64,000 nt of DNA from Acinetobacter sp. S54 (GTDB taxonomy: Bacteria; Pseudomonadota; Gammaproteobacteria; Pseudomonadales; Moraxellaceae), in NCBI RefSeq assembly GCF_016624945.1, contig NZ_JACVUI010000007.1, positions 78,549 through 142,548 of the forward strand. Direction: 5' to 3'. The translations under genes and the position numbers were made by a program. The notes under the pieces are model-generated. The model was not told the DNA's origin and did no database searches. It was given only the letters and a program-made list of their open reading frames with translations. Shown here in pieces: positions 8,420 through 19,075 of this stretch (positions are counted from its first letter, which is position 1; each line of letters opens with the position of its first letter).

Positions 8420-9499
8420 TCAGCCATTGCGTTTAGCAAAGTCATCCATAAAATTAACCAAGGCTTGTACGCCTTCAAGCGGTACAGCATTGTAAATACT
8501 TGCACGCATACCGCCAACTGAACGATGACCCGCGAGATTTAGCAAATGATTCTCTTCTGCTTCTTTAAGAAATAATTTTTCCAATGCCTCGTCTGCCAAT
8601 GTAAATGGCACATTCATGATGGAACGATTCGCTTCTACAATCGGATTATTATAAAAATCACTGGCATCAATGTACCCATAAAGCAATTTGGCTTTTTCCA
8701 GATTTACCTTGTGGATCGCATCTACCCCACCCTGCTCAAGTAACCATTCAAACACCAAACCTGACAAATACCATGAATAGGTCGCTGGTGTATTCACCAT
8801 TGAACCATTTTTTGCCTGAGCTGAATATTTCAAAATGCTTGGGATATCTGAACGCGCTTGATCAAGCAAGTCATCACGTACGATAACAATCGTTAAACCC
8901 GCTGGACCGATATTTTTTTGCGCACCTGCATAGATAAGACCAAATTTTGATACATCTATTGGCGCAGACAAAATGCTTGAAGAGAGGTCGGATACTAATG
9001 GTGCATCAACCTCTGGAATACCATCGAACTGCAAACCACCAATAGTTTCATTGTCAGCATAGTGAACATAGGCAGCATTTTGAGACAAATTCCATTCGCT
9101 TTGGTTCTTAATGGCAAGTTTGCCATTTACAGTAGTACCTGCTTCTACACTATTAATCTCGCCATAACGCTGTGCTTCTTTCAACGCTTTTTCTGACCAG
9201 ATTCCAGTATGAATATAATCGGCTTTTGGGTTTTTTCCCAATAGATTCAATGGTATCGCTGAAAATTGTAACGATGCTCCACCTTGCAAAAATAAAACCT
9301 GATAGTTTTCTGGAATATTCATCAATTTGCGTAAATCAGCTTCCGCTTTTTCTGCAACCGCGACATAATCTTTACTACGATGACTCATTTCCATGATGGA
9401 AAGGCCCTTACCGTGCCAGTCTAACAACTCAGCTTGAGCTTTTTCTAAAACGGCAGTCGGTAATGCAGCAGGACCAGCACAGAAATTGTACGCGCGCAT
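8420..9499 (-). CDS. serC: Phosphoserine aminotransferase SerC
   Basis: This PLP-dependent enzyme converts 3-phosphohydroxypyruvate to phosphoserine in serine synthesis, and the related step in pyridoxal phosphate synthesis. The 359-residue length is typical. It starts YNFCAGPAALP and has the PLP lysine in LIYAGAQKNIGPAG near residue 198 and a C-terminal GHRSVGGMRASIYNA. I place the start at 9499, where an AAAGGA ribosome-binding site sits at correct spacing. The frame is open for 17 more codons upstream but without a better site. It is monocistronic, ending at a strong terminator. Confidence 0.96.
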   Translation of the reverse strand: MRAYNFCAGPAALPTAVLEKAQAELLDWHGKGLSIMEMSHRSKDYVAVAEKAEADLRKLMNIPENYQVLFLQGGASLQFSAIPLNLLGKNPKADYIHTGIWSEKALKEAQRYGEINSVEAGTTVNGKLAIKNQSEWNLSQNAAYVHYADNETIGGLQFDGIPEVDAPLVSDLSSSILSAPIDVSKFGLIYAGAQKNIGPAGLTIVIVRDDLLDQARSDIPSILKYSAQAKNGSMVNTPATYSWYLSGLVFEWLLEQGGVDAIHKVNLEKAKLLYGYIDASDFYNNPIVEANRSIMNVPFTLADEALEKLFLKEAEENHLLNLAGHRSVGGMRASIYNAVPLEGVQALVNFMDDFAKRNG

Positions 9500-9804
9500 G
9501 ATTTTTCCTTTGTCTAAGTGAAACAAAACTAAATTGTGGCATTTAACCACATCTTGGGATTTCGTGCAGTATTTGAACCTATAAATATTTCAATATAAAC
9601 TGCCAAGTAGAGTTATTTAATCTATGCATCATTTCAATTTAGGCTAATATTAAATCAACAGCCTCATGCTCGATCAGAAATAACGCCTAACTTAAAATTG
9701 AGGCCGAGTTTGAATCTGTTATACAAATGTATTGTAAACAATTCAATAACTTACTTTTATAAATAATCCACTACACTAGCTAAAAATATTAAAAGTTGTT
9801 TTCT
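9500..9804. other. Divergent intergenic region between serC and the TolC-type gene
   Basis: This 305-base AT-rich stretch holds the promoters of serC (minus) and of the export operon (plus). A TATAAA box lies at 9758-9763. A small inverted repeat ATTGT-AA-ACAAT at 9731-9742, just upstream, could be an operator for the export operon. No ORF or RNA gene is evident. Confidence 0.4.
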
Positions 9805-11304
9805 ATGAAATTTAGACGTCAGGTTTATACAACAAAACCAACCTTCTTGACGCAGACTTTATTAAAGATCATGGCGGTTGGTTTAAGTTTTTCAGGGTTA
9901 TGCGCCCAAACGCAGGCTCAAACTTTTAGTTATGCGCAAGCGGAACAGCAAGTGCTGGAGAACTCGTATACGTCTCAGGCCAATGAAGCTCTCCAGAGTT
10001 CAGCAAAACTGGATGCAGAAGCGGTAAAAGGTTTAGGACTGCCACGTATTGATTTTAATGTTCGTGCTTACAAATTTCACAGTGAAGTCGATGTCCCTCT
10101 CAACTCCTTTAAACAAGGAATAGAAAATGCCTTGAATGACAAACTCGATAACCAATTGAATGAGTGGGAAAATGTCATACCACCCAATATTATTGGCGAT
10201 ATTGAAAATGGAGTGAGTGGCATTATTCATGATGGTGTCAATATAGTACCTAATTATGCCAATTTAACTTTGCAAGATGAACAAATTCGTTCTTCTATTT
10301 CCATGGTGATGCCACTTTATACTGGCGGTTTGCTTAAATCGACCAAACAAATTGCAGCAATTCAATCGCAACGTTCTGAACTTAATACTGAACAGCAACA
10401 AGATGTACAACGTTTTGAAATGATTCAATCTTATTTCAATGTGCAATTACAACAGCAACTCGTTAAATCCAGTCACTTTAATTTCAATGCAATGCAACGT
10501 CATCTTGATAATGCTCTCAAACTTGAGCAACAAGGATTTTTAAGTAAAGGGCAAAGGATGCAATTTGAAGTGGCGCGAAATAATGCACAGCGCTTACTAC
10601 AAAATGCACAAGCTAATCTACAAAGCAGTCAGTTCCAACTGAATAATCTATTACGAACCAATCAAGTGAGCCAACTTACTACACCCTTATTTGTAAATAA
10701 AGCTCAGACTCAGTCTTTAGATAATTTAATGGCAACCTATCCAGAACAGTCTAGTTTAGTGCGTAAAATGCAAATGGATACACAAATTGCCAATGAAAAT
10801 GTCCGTGCGCAACAAGCTGCAAAGAAACCTAATTTATTTGCATTTGGTGAATATAGTCTGGATGATAAAGAAAATTGGATTATTGGAATTGCTGCGCGTT
10901 ATAACTTATTTTCAGGACTGGATAAAACCAAAAGTATTCATTCTGCAGAGCTTAAACGCTATGCAACCGAGTTACTTACTGCAAGAACTAAACAAGAAAT
11001 TGAAAATGTAATGAATAAATCCTATAGCGAGCTGAATTCAGCGCAACAAAGCCATGCTTTGCTCCTACAAAACCAAAAAGCAGCCCAGGAAAATTTACGT
11101 ATTCAGGAACTTTCTTTTAAAGAGGATATGGGCACAGCCACTCAAGTTATTGATGCCCAAAATGCCCTGAATGCCTTAAATACTGAAATGGCACTGAACG
11201 CATATAAATATATTTTATCGTTGGCGACTTTATTACAAAGCCATGGCTCAATTTCAAATTTCAAAGCTTATTTAAATCAACCTAATACCGATTTTATTCG
11301 TTAA
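9805..11304 (+). CDS. TolC family outer-membrane efflux protein
   Basis: This 499-residue protein has a signal peptide ending near ALA-like CAQTQA (about residue 38) and long alpha-helical, glutamine- and asparagine-rich segments repeated in two halves, the pattern of TolC-type outer-membrane channels. The end reads ATQVIDAQNALNALNTEM, a common OEP-family feature. The frame also opens at a TTG nine bases upstream, but the ATG at 9805 is preferred. It is the first gene of a four-gene operon with a membrane fusion protein and two ABC-2 permeases, so it should form the outer-membrane exit of that exporter. The substrate is unknown. Confidence 0.88.
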   Translation: MKFRRQVYTTKPTFLTQTLLKIMAVGLSFSGLCAQTQAQTFSYAQAEQQVLENSYTSQANEALQSSAKLDAEAVKGLGLPRIDFNVRAYKFHSEVDVPLNSFKQGIENALNDKLDNQLNEWENVIPPNIIGDIENGVSGIIHDGVNIVPNYANLTLQDEQIRSSISMVMPLYTGGLLKSTKQIAAIQSQRSELNTEQQQDVQRFEMIQSYFNVQLQQQLVKSSHFNFNAMQRHLDNALKLEQQGFLSKGQRMQFEVARNNAQRLLQNAQANLQSSQFQLNNLLRTNQVSQLTTPLFVNKAQTQSLDNLMATYPEQSSLVRKMQMDTQIANENVRAQQAAKKPNLFAFGEYSLDDKENWIIGIAARYNLFSGLDKTKSIHSAELKRYATELLTARTKQEIENVMNKSYSELNSAQQSHALLLQNQKAAQENLRIQELSFKEDMGTATQVIDAQNALNALNTEMALNAYKYILSLATLLQSHGSISNFKAYLNQPNTDFIR

Positions 11305-11314
11305 AGGAGAGGAC

Positions 11315-12439
11315 ATGATGAATCAAGATCAACCACCGTCCGATGCTCAACATCCAGATTCCTCTTCTATTGCTGACAATGAAAAAACAAACGATCATGG
11401 AACTGATCAGCCCCCTATTAAGCAGCCACAAAACAAATCCGAGGGATCTAAAAAGAAAGGGCTGATTAAAGTCATTGTTGCAATGATTGTAGTCGTGTTG
11501 CTTGGCTTAATTGCTTATGGACTATGGAAAGCCTATCAGCCCAAACAGGTTGAATTACAAGGACGTGTTGAAGCTGAAACCTTACATGTCAGCACCAAAG
11601 TACCAAGCAGAATCGAACAAGTTTATGTATCCGAAGGGCAAAAAGTTAAAAAAGGACAAGAGCTTGTTCTTTTGATTAGCCCAGAAATTCAGGCAAAAAA
11701 ACAGCAGGCACAGGCCGCATTACAATCTGCACAAGCCCTGCAATCCACCACTGAACGGGGTTCGCAGGAAGAAAATATCGACACTCTATATGCAAACTGG
11801 AAAAGCGTACAGGCTCAGGCTGAACTCGCCAGCAAGACCTATCAGCGTGGAGCGATACTGTATAAAGAAGGTGTCATTTCACGGCAGCGTCGTGATGAAA
11901 TGTATGCAGCACAACAATCTGCCAAAGAGCTCACTGAAGCAGCCTATCAGCAATACGCACGGGCTAAACGCGGAAGTACACCGCAACAAAAATCAATGGC
12001 AGATGCACAAGTTGAAATCGCTCAGGCCGCAGTCGCAGAAGCCAATGCGCTTGAAGCTGAAACTAAACTTTATTCCCCAGTCGATGGCACAGTTTCCAAA
12101 ACCTATGGAAAAGTATCTGAGTTAGTTGCAACTGCTGTTCCTGTCGTGAGTATTTTGGAAGATGATGAACTTTGGGTCAGCTTGAATGTCCGTGAAGATC
12201 AATATCGCTCCGTTTATAAAGCGAAAATTATGCAAGGATATATTCCTGCACTGGATCAAAAAGTTGAGTTTAAAATTAAAAACATTGAGGCCGAAGGTGA
12301 GTTTGCGACTATTAAGACGACTCGACAAACGGGGGGGTATGATATCCGTAGCTTTAAACTACATTTAGTTCCTGAACGGCCTGTACAAGACTTGAAAGTT
12401 GGCATGAGTGTCTTGTTTAAAGTGACTGAGGCAAACTAA
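11315..12439 (+). CDS. HlyD-family membrane fusion protein
   Basis: The 374-residue periplasmic adaptor follows the TolC-type gene by ten bases with a strong AGGAGAGG ribosome-binding site. Residues 1-48 are polar and cytoplasmic, 50-70 form a single membrane segment, and the rest shows the biotinyl-lipoyl-like pattern (RVEAETLHVSTKVPSRIEQV then VKKGQELVLL), a long alpha-hairpin (about 125-240), and a second lipoyl half LYSPVDGTVSKTYGKV. This is the adaptor of tripartite exporters such as EmrA or YhiI. It would bridge the two ABC-2 permeases and the TolC-type channel. Confidence 0.9.
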   Translation: MMNQDQPPSDAQHPDSSSIADNEKTNDHGTDQPPIKQPQNKSEGSKKKGLIKVIVAMIVVVLLGLIAYGLWKAYQPKQVELQGRVEAETLHVSTKVPSRIEQVYVSEGQKVKKGQELVLLISPEIQAKKQQAQAALQSAQALQSTTERGSQEENIDTLYANWKSVQAQAELASKTYQRGAILYKEGVISRQRRDEMYAAQQSAKELTEAAYQQYARAKRGSTPQQKSMADAQVEIAQAAVAEANALEAETKLYSPVDGTVSKTYGKVSELVATAVPVVSILEDDELWVSLNVREDQYRSVYKAKIMQGYIPALDQKVEFKIKNIEAEGEFATIKTTRQTGGYDIRSFKLHLVPERPVQDLKVGMSVLFKVTEAN

Positions 12440-12440
12440 T

Positions 12441-13574
12441 ATGCTTGCCTGTATATTACGGGAACTACGTTACCTACTAAAAAATAAGTGGGATCTGGCA
12501 ATGGTGGTGATTGCCCCATTGTTCATTATTTTGCTATTTAGCAGTATGTTTTATCAAGGTAAACCAGATCATTTACCTATCGCGATTATCGATCAGGATC
12601 AGAGCGAACTCAGCCGTAATATTGACCGTTACTTATCACTCAATCATACGCTCGATGTGAAATATCGAACTCAAAATCCAACCGAAGTCGAGCATTTACT
12701 GAATCAGACTAAAATCTGGGGGTACGTGCATATTCCTGCAGGCGCAGAACAACGCTTAGTGAGTGCGCAGGATGCCCAAATTAGCATTGCCTTTAATCAA
12801 TCTTTTTTTAGTGTTGGAAATACTATTTCTTCTGCAATGCTTTTAGGCACATTAAGTGGCATGGCTGATTTTGCTGGCGAAAGTTATTTGAGCAATCTAC
12901 TCCCCTATTTAAGTATGCCAACACCAAATGTCAAAATTTCGACACTGTACAATCCAAATCTAAGTTATGAATTCTATTTAGAACCCTTTGTTATTCCTGC
13001 TATTTTACATTTATTGCTCTGCTGTTGTGTGGCTTTTGCAATTGGACAGGAATTAAAAAGAAAAACCGTTACAAGCTGGGCCAATCCTAATGATTACATC
13101 GGCGCTTTATTTGCCAAAATCTTAGTTTATGTGGTCATTTTTACAGTATGGACTTGGATCTGGATGCTATGGCTTGTTGTGATTAGAGGTTGGTTTGTGG
13201 CAGGTAGCCTGCTTTTGATACTGTCAGGGCAACTTTTATTATACTTTGCTTACGCTTTTATTAGTTCTACGGTGGTTCTTGCGAGTCAAAATTTAGGTAG
13301 AACCTTTGGATTTATTGCAGTTTATGGCGGTTCTTCTTTAAGCTTTGCGGGTGTCACACTACCTTTAAACAATGCGCCTGTTTTTACCCAGTTCTGGTCA
13401 ATGATTATTCCTTACACCCCTTATGCTCGTCTACAAACTGAACAATGGGTGGTAGGAAGTGATATGGGAATTTCGATCTGGCCTTTTTTAATTTTACTGG
13501 GTTATTGCCTATTCTATTTTGCTGTCAGTGCTCTGCTCATGAAGAAGTTAGTGAAGGAGCAACCTCATGCATAA
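12441..13574 (+). CDS. ABC-2 type transporter permease (first of pair)
   Basis: The 377-residue inner-membrane protein has one N-terminal helix (about 18-38), a large extracytoplasmic domain with IAIIDQDQSELSRNI, and five to six C-terminal helices (about 175-370), the ABC2_membrane_3 layout seen in YhhJ and YbhR/S. It starts one base after the adaptor stop codon and overlaps the next permease gene by eight bases. No ATP-binding protein gene occurs in the operon, so either an ATPase encoded elsewhere works with it or the pair works without one. The substrate is unknown. Confidence 0.88.
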   Translation: MLACILRELRYLLKNKWDLAMVVIAPLFIILLFSSMFYQGKPDHLPIAIIDQDQSELSRNIDRYLSLNHTLDVKYRTQNPTEVEHLLNQTKIWGYVHIPAGAEQRLVSAQDAQISIAFNQSFFSVGNTISSAMLLGTLSGMADFAGESYLSNLLPYLSMPTPNVKISTLYNPNLSYEFYLEPFVIPAILHLLLCCCVAFAIGQELKRKTVTSWANPNDYIGALFAKILVYVVIFTVWTWIWMLWLVVIRGWFVAGSLLLILSGQLLLYFAYAFISSTVVLASQNLGRTFGFIAVYGGSSLSFAGVTLPLNNAPVFTQFWSMIIPYTPYARLQTEQWVVGSDMGISIWPFLILLGYCLFYFAVSALLMKKLVKEQPHA

Positions 13575-14679
13575 GTTCTTTTACTATTACGTTGAAACAT
13601 TTAAAAATATTGCAAAAAATTCCTCGATTTTGACAACAGTCATTTTATCTGTATTTTTTTATAGCTTTTTTTATCCCATCGCTTATAAAGCCGAACATGC
13701 TGATTCATTGCCAATTGTTATTGTTGATGAAGAACAAAGTGCGGTGACCTCTACCATCATTGCGCAAGTCTCAAATAGTCCAAATGTTAAAATTAAGGCG
13801 GTAACAGGTAATTTTCTTGAAGCAGAGCAAATGGTTCGTAACCAAAAAGCTGATGGCATTTTGTATTTGCCAGATAACCTTTCAAATAGTATTCGACGCG
13901 GAGAAATGGGAGGAATTGGACTTTATATCAGCACAGCGTACTTTTTAAAAACCAAAGATATTGGTTTAGGACTAGCCACAGCAATTGAAAATGCAATTCA
14001 TGAGCAAGCCGCTCGCTTTGGTGATATTTCACATTTCAAACCAGAACTTTCGATCCATCAAATTCCGCTATTTAATACTCTATCTGGCTATGGTAGTTAT
14101 ATTTTCCCCGCTGTCGCGCCTGTTATTATTCATCAAACTATTATCTTAGGTTTGGGAATGTTAATTGGGGGGTTTAGAGAAAAAAACTGGCATCCTACAA
14201 CGACTGAGTTTTGGGGAATTTTTGCCTGCTTTGTAACCATCGGTTGTCTAGGCTGTTTCTATTTATTTGGTTTTATTTTCTGGCTAAATGACTATCCGCA
14301 TGGTGGCAATTTTTGGGGAATGCTTTTGGCTGTCCCGATATTTGTCAGTTGTGTCGCCGCATTAGGGTTGGTATTTGGTTCGTTATTGGACATGTCTGAA
14401 CGAGCTGGACATTTTCTAGTTTTTACGTCTATTCCATTGTTTTTATTAACAGGTATTGCATGGCCTATTCAATCTATGCCTTTATGGATACAGGGTTTCA
14501 CTTGGCTTCTGCCATCCACACATGCAGTTCAGTTATTTATACAGCTGAATCAGATGGGAACCCAGACGGGTCTCGTTTTACCTAAACTCATATTTTTGAG
14601 CTGTGCAACAGGTATTTTTCTATTGATTGCGTATTATCGCTTGGTAATAAAGCCAAAAAATACAACCCATAAATCATAA
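13567..14679 (+). CDS. ABC-2 type transporter permease (second of pair)
   Basis: The 370-residue protein has the same design as its upstream neighbour: helix at about 20-38, a periplasmic domain with LPIVIVDEEQSAVTSTI, and C-terminal helices including LFLLTGIAWPIQSMPLWIQ, typical of ABC2_membrane_3. The two permeases probably form a heterodimer. A GGAG ribosome-binding site lies within the end of the upstream gene. The operon ends at the bidirectional terminator just downstream, and there is no gene for a nucleotide-binding subunit. Confidence 0.88.
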   Translation: MHKFFYYYVETFKNIAKNSSILTTVILSVFFYSFFYPIAYKAEHADSLPIVIVDEEQSAVTSTIIAQVSNSPNVKIKAVTGNFLEAEQMVRNQKADGILYLPDNLSNSIRRGEMGGIGLYISTAYFLKTKDIGLGLATAIENAIHEQAARFGDISHFKPELSIHQIPLFNTLSGYGSYIFPAVAPVIIHQTIILGLGMLIGGFREKNWHPTTTEFWGIFACFVTIGCLGCFYLFGFIFWLNDYPHGGNFWGMLLAVPIFVSCVAALGLVFGSLLDMSERAGHFLVFTSIPLFLLTGIAWPIQSMPLWIQGFTWLLPSTHAVQLFIQLNQMGTQTGLVLPKLIFLSCATGIFLLIAYYRLVIKPKNTTHKS

Positions 14680-14705
14680 AAAAGCACGCCTAAGCGTACT
14701 TTTTT
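14678..14705. terminator. Bidirectional intrinsic terminator
   Basis: AAAAAAGcACGC and GCGTaCTTTTTT form a stem with one mismatch and a short CTAA loop. A/T tracts on both sides allow it to stop both the export operon and the tpgA-like gene. Confidence 0.8.
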
Positions 14706-14719
14706 ATCAGCTTGTACAT

Positions 14720-15514
14720 CTACCAATTAACATTTACACGGCGATTAGGTTCCAGACACTCAACTAATTGTGATTTTTCCGAATCACTACATTGTTGATA
14801 TGCAGTGGTTTGATTTTTTGCTTCTACTTTAATACGGTTTGAATCAACGCCATATTGAGTCAGTAAAGAGGCAACCGTTTGAGCACGTTTTGCTGAGAGT
14901 TTTTGATTATATGCATAAGAGCCTAACCGATCTGTATAACCAGCAACAATCACAGCATTTTGATCTGGTGACCCTTTAATACGTTCCGCGATGTCTCTTA
15001 CTGAATCGACGCCAGTAGTGATTCCTGCGACATCTGAACGATCAAATGCAAATAAGATGTCTTTTGACCTAACAGGCGCTGGAGTGGCTGGCACTGGAGC
15101 TGGGACTAAAATAGGAGCTGCTGGGCTAGTTGGATGGATTAATGCTTCGCAGTCCTGTCCTTTCCATGACAGTCGTTCAGCTTTATTTTTCTGATCAAAA
15201 TCAATACGAAGTTGGCAACGTTTATAGTCATTGCTATTCGGCACCCGAATATCCAACACATAATTCCAGACTTTTGAACCAAAAATTCCTTCATTAAATT
15301 GTGGATTGCCCAATAAATGCCGAACTTGATCTTTATTCAAGCCCACATCTAAACGGGCGACATCAGTCACCTCATAGCGCAATACTTGTTTTAAATAGCT
15401 TTTACTGACATCAGGAAACGTAATTTGCTCTGTAGTTGCCGTTGGTTCAGCTGCGGTTGCAGACATCATAAAGCCCAACATTGCAGCGAACATAAAAGTT
15501 TTTTTCATTTGCAT
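14720..15514 (-). CDS. tpgA: TpgA-like OmpA-family peptidoglycan-associated protein
   Basis: The 264-residue protein begins with a signal peptide ([15 protein letters not shown], cleavage near residue 21). Residues about 45-125 form a SmpA/OmlA (BamE-like) domain with [18 protein letters not shown], and residues about 150-264 an OmpA-type peptidoglycan-binding domain with [20 protein letters not shown] and a final NRRVNVNW. TpgA of Acinetobacter sp. Tol 5 has this architecture and supports surface display of the adjacent trimeric autotransporter AtaA. Here the gene lies 72 bases downstream of the autotransporter on the same strand, the same arrangement. The ATG at 15514 has an AAGAGA ribosome-binding site at nine bases. 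Confidence 0.85.
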   Translation of the reverse strand: MQMKKTFMFAAMLGFMMSATAAEPTATTEQITFPDVSKSYLKQVLRYEVTDVARLDVGLNKDQVRHLLGNPQFNEGIFGSKVWNYVLDIRVPNSNDYKRCQLRIDFDQKNKAERLSWKGQDCEALIHPTSPAAPILVPAPVPATPAPVRSKDILFAFDRSDVAGITTGVDSVRDIAERIKGSPDQNAVIVAGYTDRLGSYAYNQKLSAKRAQTVASLLTQYGVDSNRIKVEAKNQTTAYQQCSDSEKSQLVECLEPNRRVNVNW

Positions 15515-17560
15515 AGCTTTTGTTCTCTTTAATATTTTTTAAAAAAGGAAGCTGGCCACCCAACCTCCTATTGAGCATTCATGAAATTAATCAATCACAC
15601 CACTGATACCAACACGGACACTTGGATCACCTTGTGAAGCAGCTGCAACCCCCCCAGTGATTGACCAGCGGCCATTATCCGCAGTTTTTCGTAATGTAGC
15701 GCCCACTGCATTTTCTCCACCATGGTACGCGGCGCCAACAGCGTAAGTAAATTTACCTGCTACAAAAGGTGCTCCTTCCAACGCCATCGCAGAGGCAATA
15801 CCCGCATTGGCCTTTTTCTCGACATCATCAATCCGACTATTGACGTTGTAGAATACCTGCTCAAGACGATCACCCAAATTGGTAATTCGATTACCTAAAT
15901 CGACATCTGCCTGATTCAAGGCTCCTAATGCATCCCCGACATTGTTATAACTTCCGTTATTCACATTATAGGTAGGTGCAGTGAATTGACCATTTTCATA
16001 TTTCGCCCCACCCCCCAATGAATCAACAACATATTGGTTGGACGTATTGAGCTGTGATCCATTCACTGCATCTTTAGACGTACTGGAAATTTCACCCGGC
16101 GCAACATTTGTGATTTTATGGTTACCCGCATTAATACCATTTTGATCGATATTAACATCGCCTACTTTCACAGTATTGGCAGTCACCGTATTGGATGTGA
16201 CAGAATTAAACTTCACATCATCCGCAGTCGCAACCGTATATTCTTTACCGCCATTGCTGTTAGTACTTTCCTTAACGGTAATATTTTGACCTGCTTCAAC
16301 CGTGGTGTGCTGACCCGCTGTTTTGTTAATCGAGCTAATCGCATCGTTAATATTGGTTGCACCTGTACCCCCAATATTAGTAATGGTATTTCCATCTCCT
16401 CCCTGGAATGCGCCATCACCAATAATGTCATGGATCTGGCTACCGTTGACTGCATCTTTGCTGTTCTGGGCAATGCTGCCTTCTGCAACGCCTGTCACTT
16501 TATTACCCGCTGCATCAATACCATTTTTGGTTACACTTGGCCCACCATCAATTGTTAAACCATTATCGTTCACCGTTGTATCACCCGCTGTCACACTCTC
16601 CACGGTAATATCTTTGGCTAAATCAACGGTAATGTTATTGCCTGTGTTATTAATACTGATATTGCCGTCTTTATTCGCAAAATCAACAGTATCCGTCGGT
16701 TTTACCTGACTCGCATTTTGACCATTTGTAGAAACAGTCCAACCTTTGTTGGCATTTTGAGCGGTTTCATTGATGGATTTAATCGCATCATTGATATTAT
16801 CTTTTCCAGTATCACCAATATTATTATTTACGTATGTTCCTGTACCTGGATCATAGGTGGTATTTCCCCCAATAATATTTCTGATTTTAGTGGCTATGTT
16901 ATAAAGCTGACCGCCGTTAATTGCGTCTTTTGAATCTTGCGCAACTGTGCCTGCTTCCACCCCTGTGATTTTATTGGTAGTTTTATCAATGACTACATTA
17001 CCCACTGTCACTTTATCAAAACTTACCTCAGGGGTCGTAGCAACGGTAATCTGGTTGCCTGACTGTTGCACCGCAATATTATTTCCTGCAACAAAAGTCA
17101 CGGTATCATCAGGAGCGACCTTGCTAACTGAGCTTCCTGTTACGGTACCCGTGCCCGTTTGATCTGTGGTTAATTTCCAGCCTTTATTGGCAACATCACT
17201 TACCGCCTGTAACTGACTACCATTAACAGCATCTTTTGAGGTGGAGCTAACCTCTCCATCCTGAACATTGGTAATCTTTTGATTCCCCGCATTTATTCCC
17301 GCAAAAGAGATAGAAGGTGAGTTGCTCAATGGTAAACCCGTTATTGGGTCAACAAAGCTTAAGCCACTATTGTTAATAATCGTCCCGCCTGCATTAACGC
17401 TGTCAAGGAGTAAGTCTTTACTCAAACTAAAGTCAATTGTTGTGGTTCCATTAGCATTCGTTGCAGCAGCCTTAAGATTGGTTTCTCCTGCAGCAAGACC
17501 GATATCTACAGTATCTTCAGGTTTGACTTGCGTAGAAGCCAGTGTCGAATCGGACTTTAT

Positions 17561-18243
17561 ATTCCAGCCTTTATTTGCCGTTTGAGCAACATCGCTTACT
17601 GCTTTCAATTGCTCTTCTGTTGCTGCCTGTTGCTGGTTATAAGTGCCATTGGCATCCCAGGTGGTATTGGTTAAACCACTCACCCTTCCTGTGGCTCCAT
17701 TTAGTGTCACCGGAGATGCGCCACCCACTACGATCTGTGTTGCCCCTATTGAAGTCTGGTTGGTTCCATTACTAACACTAATTGAACCTGCTCCGATTGC
17801 ACTGCTATTAGTACCATCAGTTACAGTCGTACCGTCTACAGTACTGCTATTGGATTTTGTTCCATCTGTCAGTTCAACTTTGCCATCTGTAACTTTACTA
17901 TTACCCACCGTCAAACTACCGGCTTTGCTCAGGTTTACATCTTTGGCCAATTCAACAGCGACTTGTCCATTTACTACTTTGGTCGTGATATTGCTATCAG
18001 CACCTACGATATCAACAGTCTCTCCAAGTTTCTTCGTGACAGAGTTGCCATCGCCCGCTTTAAGTCCAAAGCCTGCATCCGTTAAGCCAGTCTGGATACT
18101 TTTTAACTGCTCTTCTGTGGCTGCACGTCCGACTGTCGCAAAATCTGCATTACTGGTTGTTTTATTGCTAAGGCCTGTGATTTCACCAGTATTACCATTA
18201 ATAGTAATAGGGCTTCCTCCAATCGTCGGGCCAACTTTAATGA
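17561..18243 (-). repeat. Long direct repeat within the autotransporter, copy A
   Basis: About 680 bases nearly identical to 19046-19728, at an offset of exactly 1485 bases (495 codons), so the reading frame is kept. It encodes a neck and stalk unit of about 226 residues that includes VGRAATEEQLKSIQTGLTDA and ANGTYNQQQAATEEQLKAV. Only a few substitutions separate the copies. Confidence 0.9.
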
Positions 18244-18920
18244 CAGGTTCAAGACCGAAGGTTATTTGGTTATTCCCTGTATTGGTGACTTTGATATTCG
18301 TGTCTGTTGCACTGAAATCAACATTTTCACCCAAGGCAATGGTATCTTTGGAGGCTGTATTTCCATTTGAGCTCACCGTGAAGCCTTGATCGATAATACC
18401 TTTGATCTGGCTACCATTCACTGCATCCATAGAGGTATCTGTAATCGCTCCAGCACCAACATTGGTAATTTTATTAGTTCCAGCATTAATGCCAGTTGCA
18501 CTTATACTTGGCGAGTTTGGAACGGCTCCGCCACTAGAATTAACAAAACTTAGTCCTTTGCTATCGATCACAGTTCCTGCGGCATTGACACTCTCTACCT
18601 TAATATCTTTGGCAAGTTTTACGGTTAGCTTGTTATCCGTGCTGTCTGCAACGACACCAATGTTATTATCCGTTAAATTCGTTTCTACAGATTCTCCACC
18701 TACTATACTGAGTTGTTGGCCCAATTTACGTTGTACATTTACACCCGCATTATCCCCTGTAAAGGTCAATGGTGTCGCCAGTTGATCTTCTGTAGCTGCT
18801 CGTCCAATAGTATAGTTGTTTGGGTCGAAAACTTTATTGGTTAAGCCAGTAATTGTTCCATCTTTACCATTAACTGTGACAGTAGAACCGCCAGGTTGCC
18901 CCCCAATATTAACAACCTCT

Positions 18921-19075
18921 GCCAGTTTCACATCCACATTAGTGCCTGTATGACTCACTGTAATATTGCTATCACTATTAGAGAAATCCACAGTTGCATC
19001 TGGCGCGACATTGGTTTTATTGGCAGTATCTTTGTTGGTCGTTAAATTCCAGCCTTTATTTGCCGTTTGAGCAAC
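18921..19075 (-). repeat. Shorter direct repeat within the autotransporter
   Basis: About 155 bases match 19734-19888 at an offset of 813 bases (271 codons). It encodes the segment containing TNVAPDATVDFSNSDSNITV, with S in place of A in the other copy. Confidence 0.85.

Noticed and set aside
17643..18389. Long open frame on the plus strand (248 codons), with a sister at 19128-19766
   Set aside because: It is antisense to the repetitive adhesin gene; open antisense frames arise from its biased, repetitive codons. No ribosome-binding site or protein-like features of its own.
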